Assembly: GCA_900540985.1 (NCBI GenBank)
Contig: UQIC01000052.1
Coordinates: 1 to 9,685, forward strand
DNA: 9,685 nt
Direction of reading: 5' to 3'
Origin: an uncultured Collinsella sp.
Lineage (GTDB): Bacteria > Actinomycetota > Coriobacteriia > Coriobacteriales > Coriobacteriaceae
Shown here one piece after another: positions 6,436-9,685 of this stretch (the first letter of the stretch is position 1; every line of letters starts with the position of its first letter). The notes under the pieces are model-generated. The model saw nothing but the letters and a program-made list of their open reading frames with translations, was not told where the DNA came from and made no database searches. A program made the translations under genes and the position numbers.

Positions 6436-6942
6436 ATGGGTCTCGTCTACAAGATTCTCGACGGTGTTTCACGTGCCTATAACAAGCTTCTTCTAATGCC
6501 CTCGTTGCGCCGCTCCTTTGCTGCATGCGGCGAGAATGTGACTCTCGGCCGTCGCAGCGAGATCGCCGGAGCGGGCAATATCTACATGGGCCATGACGTG
6601 TACCTAGGCCCTGGAACAACGCTGCTAACGACCCGAGCGAAAATTCGCATCGGCGATTATGTCATGAGTGGGCCCAACCTTACCGTTATCACCGGCGATC
6701 ACCGCACCGACATCCTCGACCGCCCCATGATGGAACTAACCGATGAGGACAAGCTCTCCGATAACGACCAAGATGTCGTTATCGGTAATGACGTGTGGAT
6801 GGGTAGCGGCGTAACGATTCTAAAAGGTGTCCACGTCTCCGATCACTGCGTAATTGCCGCTGGCGCCGTGGTGACCAAAGATGTGGAGCCTGAGTATTCA
6901 ATCTGGGGGGGTTCCCGCTCGCTGCCTAGGTTCGCGGCTTAA
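6436..6942 (+). CDS. Hexapeptide-repeat O-acyltransferase, C-terminus likely frameshifted
   Basis: This 168-residue protein has the left-handed beta-helix fold of CatB/WbbJ-like acetyltransferases, which move an acetyl group from acetyl-CoA to a sugar hydroxyl. Imperfect hexapeptide repeats run from about 33 to 150 (NVTLGRRSEI, NIYMGHDVYLGPGTTL, VVIGNDVWMGSGVTILKGVHV, VIAAGAVVTKDV). The likely catalytic His is H89 in TGDHR. The family usually ends near YSIxGGVPAK; here the protein reads YSIWGGSRSLPRFAA after a run of seven G at 6905-6911. In another frame the same DNA reads VPARCLGSRLKG and stops at 6947-6949, so a frame change in the G tract is likely, by mutation, phase variation or sequencing error. 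The core appears intact. The acceptor sugar is unknown. ATG is 2 nt after the capG stop. Confidence 0.85.
   Translation: MGLVYKILDGVSRAYNKLLLMPSLRRSFAACGENVTLGRRSEIAGAGNIYMGHDVYLGPGTTLLTTRAKIRIGDYVMSGPNLTVITGDHRTDILDRPMMELTDEDKLSDNDQDVVIGNDVWMGSGVTILKGVHVSDHCVIAAGAVVTKDVEPEYSIWGGSRSLPRFAA
6758..6785. repeat. 11-bp perfect inverted repeat inside the acyltransferase gene
   Basis: CCGATAACGAC at 6758-6768 is the exact reverse complement of 6775-6785, with a 6-nt loop. The right arm encodes part of the conserved VVIGNDVW segment, while the left arm encodes the variable SDND preceding it. No T tract follows. Confidence 0.85.
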
Positions 6943-6951
6943 AGGATAACG

Positions 6952-8049
6952 ATGGTTTCATCTAAAAATAGTGTACACGCGAAAGTTCTAATGGTCGGCC
7001 CCGACCTTTCTTTGCACGGCGGAATTGTTTCCGTTGTGCAGGGCTATCTCGATGGAGGCCTTCCTGAAGCATGTGATGCCTTCGAGTACTTGGGGACGGG
7101 TGTTGGTTCCTCAAAGCTCGGTAAGTCTCTAGCATTTACCCGGGCGTTGATTCGCTATGCGATGATCATGCCATCCTATGACATTATTCATTTGCACATT
7201 AGCGCCCGTGGGTCCTACAAACGTAAGTCAATTATGGCTCGTATGGCCCATAAAGCCGGCAAGTATGTAATACTGCACGACCACGATGGTGAGTTTAAGA
7301 AGGCCTTTGAAGAGGGAGGAGATTCCTACCGTCGTGACGTAAGAAAGACTTTTGGTCTCGCCGACCGAGTTGTGGTTCTGTCGGAAGAGTGGCGCGACTA
7401 CTTTGCGGAAAACGTTTGCGACCTCGATAAGATTGAAGTTGTCCACAATGGTGTTAAAGTACCGGCGCAGCCGTGCTCACCTTGTTCGCGTCAAGATGTC
7501 CTATTTTTAGGACGTCTTGACGCGAACAAGAGCCCTGACGTGCTCTTGCGCGCGTCAAGAAAAATCCTGCCACGTTTCCCGGAGACTAAAATTGTCTTTG
7601 GTGGCGACGGTGAAATCGAGAAGAACAAAGCGCTCGCCGAGGAGCTTGGCATTGCCGACCGTTGCGAGTTTCACGGCTGGGTCATCGGCGACAAGCGTGA
7701 GGCCCTCTTTGAGCGTGCCGCGTTGTTCTGCCTTCCCTCCAAGAACGAGGGGCTGCCCATGAGCGTACTTGAAGCCATGGCGCACGGCATACCGGCTGTT
7801 GCCACCGCCGTAGGAGGGGTACCGCAGGTCATCGAGGACGGTGTTAGCGGATTCCTCATTGACGTGGATGACGAGGTGGCGCTTTCTGAGAGTTTGGCCT
7901 CGCTACTTGCGGAACCTAAGTTGCGAGAAGAGCTTGGGCGCAATGGCAGGGATCAGGTCGTTCGTAAATTTGGGCTCAACAGGACCCTAGCCCAGGTTGA
8001 AGGCATCTACGGAGCGCTTATGCTCGGTAAGGGGACATTTTGTGAGTAA
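6952..8049 (+). CDS. GT4 family glycosyltransferase
   Basis: This 365-residue protein is a GT-B fold, retaining glycosyltransferase of family 4, expected to add a sugar to the lipid-linked repeat unit in the cytoplasm. The N-terminal domain shows GGIVSVV at 23-29 (acceptor-side Gly-rich loop), IIHLHISARGSYKRK at 78-92 and VVHNGV at 163-168. The donor domain starts at VLFLGRL 183-189 and holds GDGEIE at 218-223 and the E-x7-E motif E266 to E274 in SKNEGLPMSVLEAMAHG, followed by VGGVPQVIEDG. Length is normal. The ATG has AAAGGA at 6941-6946. The gene uses mixed third bases, unlike capEFG. The next gene starts 8 nt before its stop. Donor and linkage cannot be read from sequence. Confidence 0.9.
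   Translation: MVSSKNSVHAKVLMVGPDLSLHGGIVSVVQGYLDGGLPEACDAFEYLGTGVGSSKLGKSLAFTRALIRYAMIMPSYDIIHLHISARGSYKRKSIMARMAHKAGKYVILHDHDGEFKKAFEEGGDSYRRDVRKTFGLADRVVVLSEEWRDYFAENVCDLDKIEVVHNGVKVPAQPCSPCSRQDVLFLGRLDANKSPDVLLRASRKILPRFPETKIVFGGDGEIEKNKALAEELGIADRCEFHGWVIGDKREALFERAALFCLPSKNEGLPMSVLEAMAHGIPAVATAVGGVPQVIEDGVSGFLIDVDDEVALSESLASLLAEPKLREELGRNGRDQVVRKFGLNRTLAQVEGIYGALMLGKGTFCE
7481..7530. repeat. 23-bp near-perfect inverted repeat inside the GT4 gene
   Basis: Bases 7481-7503 pair with 7508-7530: 22 Watson-Crick pairs and one G-U pair (T7497 with G7514), around a TTTT loop. The left arm begins CTTGTTCGCG and the right arm ends CGCGAACAAG. The right arm encodes the conserved GRLDANK segment and the left arm the variable linker CSRQD. 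CAAGAGC 7527-7533 and GCTCTTG 7542-7548 form a further 7-bp repeat overlapping the end of the right arm. No T tract follows, so it is not a standard terminator. Confidence 0.95.
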
Positions 8050-9052
8050 CAGCAAACCTTGGCTATCGATCGTGGTGCCCGCATACAACGCAGAGCTCTT
8101 TCTCGAGGAATGTGTCTCGAGTTTCGGGCTCGACGAAAACCCCGATGTCGAGGCTATCGTTGTCGATGACGGCTCAACCGATGATACACCAGGGATCTGC
8201 GACCGCCTTGCGTCCAGATCTGCGAATGTGAAGGTGATCCACCGTGACAACGGCGGATCACCTTCAGCGCGCAACGTAGGTTGCTTGCGCGCTGAAGGTA
8301 ATTGGATCTGGTTCGTCGATTCCGATGACGTCATCGCACCCTACGCACTTGATGTTTTGAGGAAGTGTACCCTTGCGACGGAATGCGACGCCGTTCAGAT
8401 CCAGTTCCTGAGGTTTCAGGACGGCGAGAAGCCGGCTTGGCCGGCTCCAATGTTGTCCGAAAGCCCTGTTGCCCTCTCATCCGAGGAATATCTGCGCGAG
8501 ATATACCGCGGCCGCGGACAGCACTATATGTGCTCATTCCTGCTGCGATCGGATGCGCTGCTCGAGAGGAATGACAACGCCGCGGCCGATCGCAGCAGGA
8601 ATGAACTCGCGGGATGGCCTTTCCGCGAGGATTTCTCCCTTTATGAGGACGTTGTCTCGATGGAAGAAATACTCAGGCGCATCGACGGCGTCGAGGTCCT
8701 CAGGGGACAATACTACGGTTATAGGCAGTCTGCCGGCTCGATGACGCAGAAGCCGAGCAACAAGGCGGCGGACAGCGGCCTTCGCGCGGTTCTCGACCTC
8801 TCTGCGCATGACGACGCCGGTGACCCCAGGGGCAAGCTGTCCCTTGAGATTAGTCTCCTATTTAATGCCTATAAGCTCATCGAATGGCGTGGGACCGAAT
8901 CCGAGTCTCTGCGTATACGGTACAAGTCCGAGATCACGTCCCGTGTGAGGGAGGTCGGCGTTTCCCACCTGGGGCTCGACCGCTTCGGGAGGTTTGTACT
9001 TATGAGGACGGGGCTACTCGACTACATTTTCAAGAGGAGGTATTGCCGATGA
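8042..9052 (+). CDS. GT2 family glycosyltransferase
   Basis: This 336-residue protein is a GT-A fold, inverting glycosyltransferase of family 2. The N-terminal catalytic domain shows WLSIVVPAYNAE at 7-18, IVVDDGSTDDT at 39-49 (nucleotide binding), NGGSPSARNVG at 70-80, FVDSDD at 91-96 (metal-binding DxD) and the likely catalytic base in FSLYEDV at 198-204. The rest, to KRRYCR, is a variable acceptor-side region with a basic C-terminus that may lie against the membrane. GTG 8042 overlaps the GT4 gene by 8 nt and has AAGGGGA at 8029-8035. The segment NDNAAADRSRNELAG (177-191), just before the conserved WPFREDF block, coincides with a 19-bp inverted repeat and may be a recent in-frame insertion. 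Donor and acceptor are unknown. Confidence 0.9.
   Translation: MSNSKPWLSIVVPAYNAELFLEECVSSFGLDENPDVEAIVVDDGSTDDTPGICDRLASRSANVKVIHRDNGGSPSARNVGCLRAEGNWIWFVDSDDVIAPYALDVLRKCTLATECDAVQIQFLRFQDGEKPAWPAPMLSESPVALSSEEYLREIYRGRGQHYMCSFLLRSDALLERNDNAAADRSRNELAGWPFREDFSLYEDVVSMEEILRRIDGVEVLRGQYYGYRQSAGSMTQKPSNKAADSGLRAVLDLSAHDDAGDPRGKLSLEISLLFNAYKLIEWRGTESESLRIRYKSEITSRVREVGVSHLGLDRFGRFVLMRTGLLDYIFKRRYCR
8229..8266. repeat. 12-bp perfect inverted repeat with inner stem, GT2 gene
   Basis: TGAAGGTGATCC at 8229-8240 is the exact reverse complement of 8255-8266. After one mismatched pair, CCGT 8242-8245 pairs with ACGG 8250-8253 around a GACA loop, making 16 pairs in all. The repeat lies over the conserved NGGSPSARN coding motif. 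Confidence 0.92.
8260..8299. repeat. 15-bp perfect inverted repeat overlapping the previous one, GT2 gene
   Basis: ACCTTCAGCGCGCAA at 8260-8274 is the exact reverse complement of 8285-8299, with a 10-nt loop. Its left arm shares ACCTTCA (8260-8266) with the right arm of the 8229-8266 repeat, so the two hairpins are mutually exclusive. The arms encode SARN and LRAEG. Confidence 0.93.
8534..8604. repeat. 19-bp perfect inverted repeat with 8-bp direct repeat, GT2 gene
   Basis: Bases 8534-8552 (starting TCATTCCTGCTGC) are the exact reverse complement of 8586-8604, with a 33-nt loop. AGGAATGA occurs at 8567-8574 and again at 8597-8604, exactly 30 nt apart, so the stretch between could be an in-frame 10-codon insertion copied from the opposite strand. 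Confidence 0.93.
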
Positions 9053-9636
9053 GCGGATTTAACGCATCCGGGCGAGACGACGCATTATCGAGGCGCAGCG
9101 TCGGGCTAGACAGCCTTTCGTCCTCCCCCGTCCTACCGATGATTGCGGCGCTGTTCTTCGTCCTCACCTTTCTCATCAAGGCTCTCGTAGATGACGCCTT
9201 CACCAGGGGCGATATTTCCGCGGGTATTGCTTACACCAAGTATGTCACCGCGGCTATCGCCTGCTTGGCGGCGCTGGCATATGCTCTTAAGAACGGCGAG
9301 CGAGTGTTCATCAAAGAGTTCAACGCCCTTGCTTTCATCTTCATTATTTTCACGGTGGTGTCCACTTTTCTGCAGGTTAAGACTGGACACTTTTCCACCG
9401 GGGTTCTCCTTGAGCTCTTCAAGTTCGCCATCCCCATCATTCTTGCATACACCATGCTTAACGCTTTGACGCCTCATGCGCTTTACCGATGCATGGTGGC
9501 CGTCCTGCTCGTTTCCATTCTCGGCTACCTGTTGTCGCTATCCCATGAGGGGGTGGGCGTTTCCGAGATCCTCGAAGCTAGCTTCATGGATTCAAACAGT
9601 GCCTCAGAATCTTCGACCTTTTCTGGGATTGGTTGA
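9049..9636 (+). CDS. Multi-pass membrane protein, probable repeat-unit polymerase (Wzy-like), truncated
   Basis: From ATG 9049 (overlapping the GT2 stop as ATGA, with AGGAGG at 9035-9040) the frame runs 195 residues. It has a polar N-terminus and five predicted membrane helices, at about 28-47, 60-80, 91-110, 118-140 and 146-165. It then reads SFMDSNSASESSTFSGIG and stops at 9634-9636. Position in the operon, helix pattern and a SESS-like stretch after helix 5 suggest an O-antigen/capsule polymerase, which would join repeat units at the outer face of the membrane. Such proteins normally have about 10-12 helices and 380 or more residues, so half is missing. All three forward frames close by 9670 and none continues as a hydrophobic protein, so a simple frameshift does not explain it. 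It may be a broken gene or a junction near the window end. A flippase is an alternative but less likely. Confidence 0.65.
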   Translation: MSGFNASGRDDALSRRSVGLDSLSSSPVLPMIAALFFVLTFLIKALVDDAFTRGDISAGIAYTKYVTAAIACLAALAYALKNGERVFIKEFNALAFIFIIFTVVSTFLQVKTGHFSTGVLLELFKFAIPIILAYTMLNALTPHALYRCMVAVLLVSILGYLLSLSHEGVGVSEILEASFMDSNSASESSTFSGIG

Positions 9637-9685
9637 TTTCCGATCTCAGCCGAACACATTGAGCAAATAGGCCATTCCCGCAGTT

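Noticed and set aside
8506..8517. 12-bp palindrome CCGCGGCCGCGG, and CGATGACGTCATCG at 8323-8336
   Set aside because: Loopless palindromes of this length can arise from codon choice; I do not count them with the long stem-loops.

Overview
The window carries the start of a surface-polysaccharide (capsule or exopolysaccharide) biosynthesis operon, entirely on the + strand. It lies directly downstream of a tRNA-Ala(GGC) gene, only the 3' part of which is inside the window. Coding DNA is GC-rich with frequent GTG starts, genes are packed head to tail, and the operon opens with a specialised NusG paralogue of the LoaP type. This fits an actinobacterium, most likely a gut Coriobacteriia (Collinsella/Olsenella-like). 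That assignment is inference from style, not proof; a GC-rich Firmicute is possible.

Layout. 1-56: 3' part of tRNA-Ala. 67-97: intrinsic terminator. 98-365: gene-free spacer with two small dyads. 366-374: a possible extended -10 promoter. About 381-831: an untranslated leader of roughly 450 nt with three predicted hairpins, two of them very large (569-638 and 730-802). 832-1377: LoaP-type antiterminator. 1429-2193: initiating phosphoglycosyl transferase. 2193-2969: GT26 (TagA/WecG/CpsF) glycosyltransferase. 2970-6433: capE-capF-capG (fnlABC) for UDP-N-acetyl-L-fucosamine. 6436-6942: hexapeptide-repeat O-acyltransferase. 6952-8049: GT4 glycosyltransferase. 8042-9052: GT2 glycosyltransferase. 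9049-9636: N-terminal half of a multi-pass membrane protein, probably the repeat-unit polymerase (Wzy), which ends abruptly.

How it works together (inference from families). LoaP would engage RNA polymerase in the leader and let it read through the long operon. The phosphoglycosyl transferase loads the first sugar phosphate onto undecaprenyl phosphate. The GT26, GT4 and GT2 enzymes extend the repeat unit. CapE, CapF and CapG turn UDP-GlcNAc into UDP-L-FucNAc as one donor, the acyltransferase decorates a sugar, and the membrane protein would polymerise flipped units. No flippase or chain-length regulator is in the window; they would be expected downstream.

The strongest unexplained signal is a set of long, near-perfect inverted repeats inside coding sequence (2232-2263, 6758-6785, 7481-7530, 8229-8266, 8260-8299, 8534-8604), with arms of 11 to 23 bp, far longer than chance predicts. 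They sit in the genes of mixed third-base composition; I found none comparable in the GC-rich capEFG cassette. Two explanations seem worth testing: replication template switching that perfected imperfect palindromes, or RNA structure relevant to an operon driven by an antiterminator. Other points are a G7 tract that splits the acyltransferase from its expected C-terminus, and a polymerase whose three forward frames all close by 9670.
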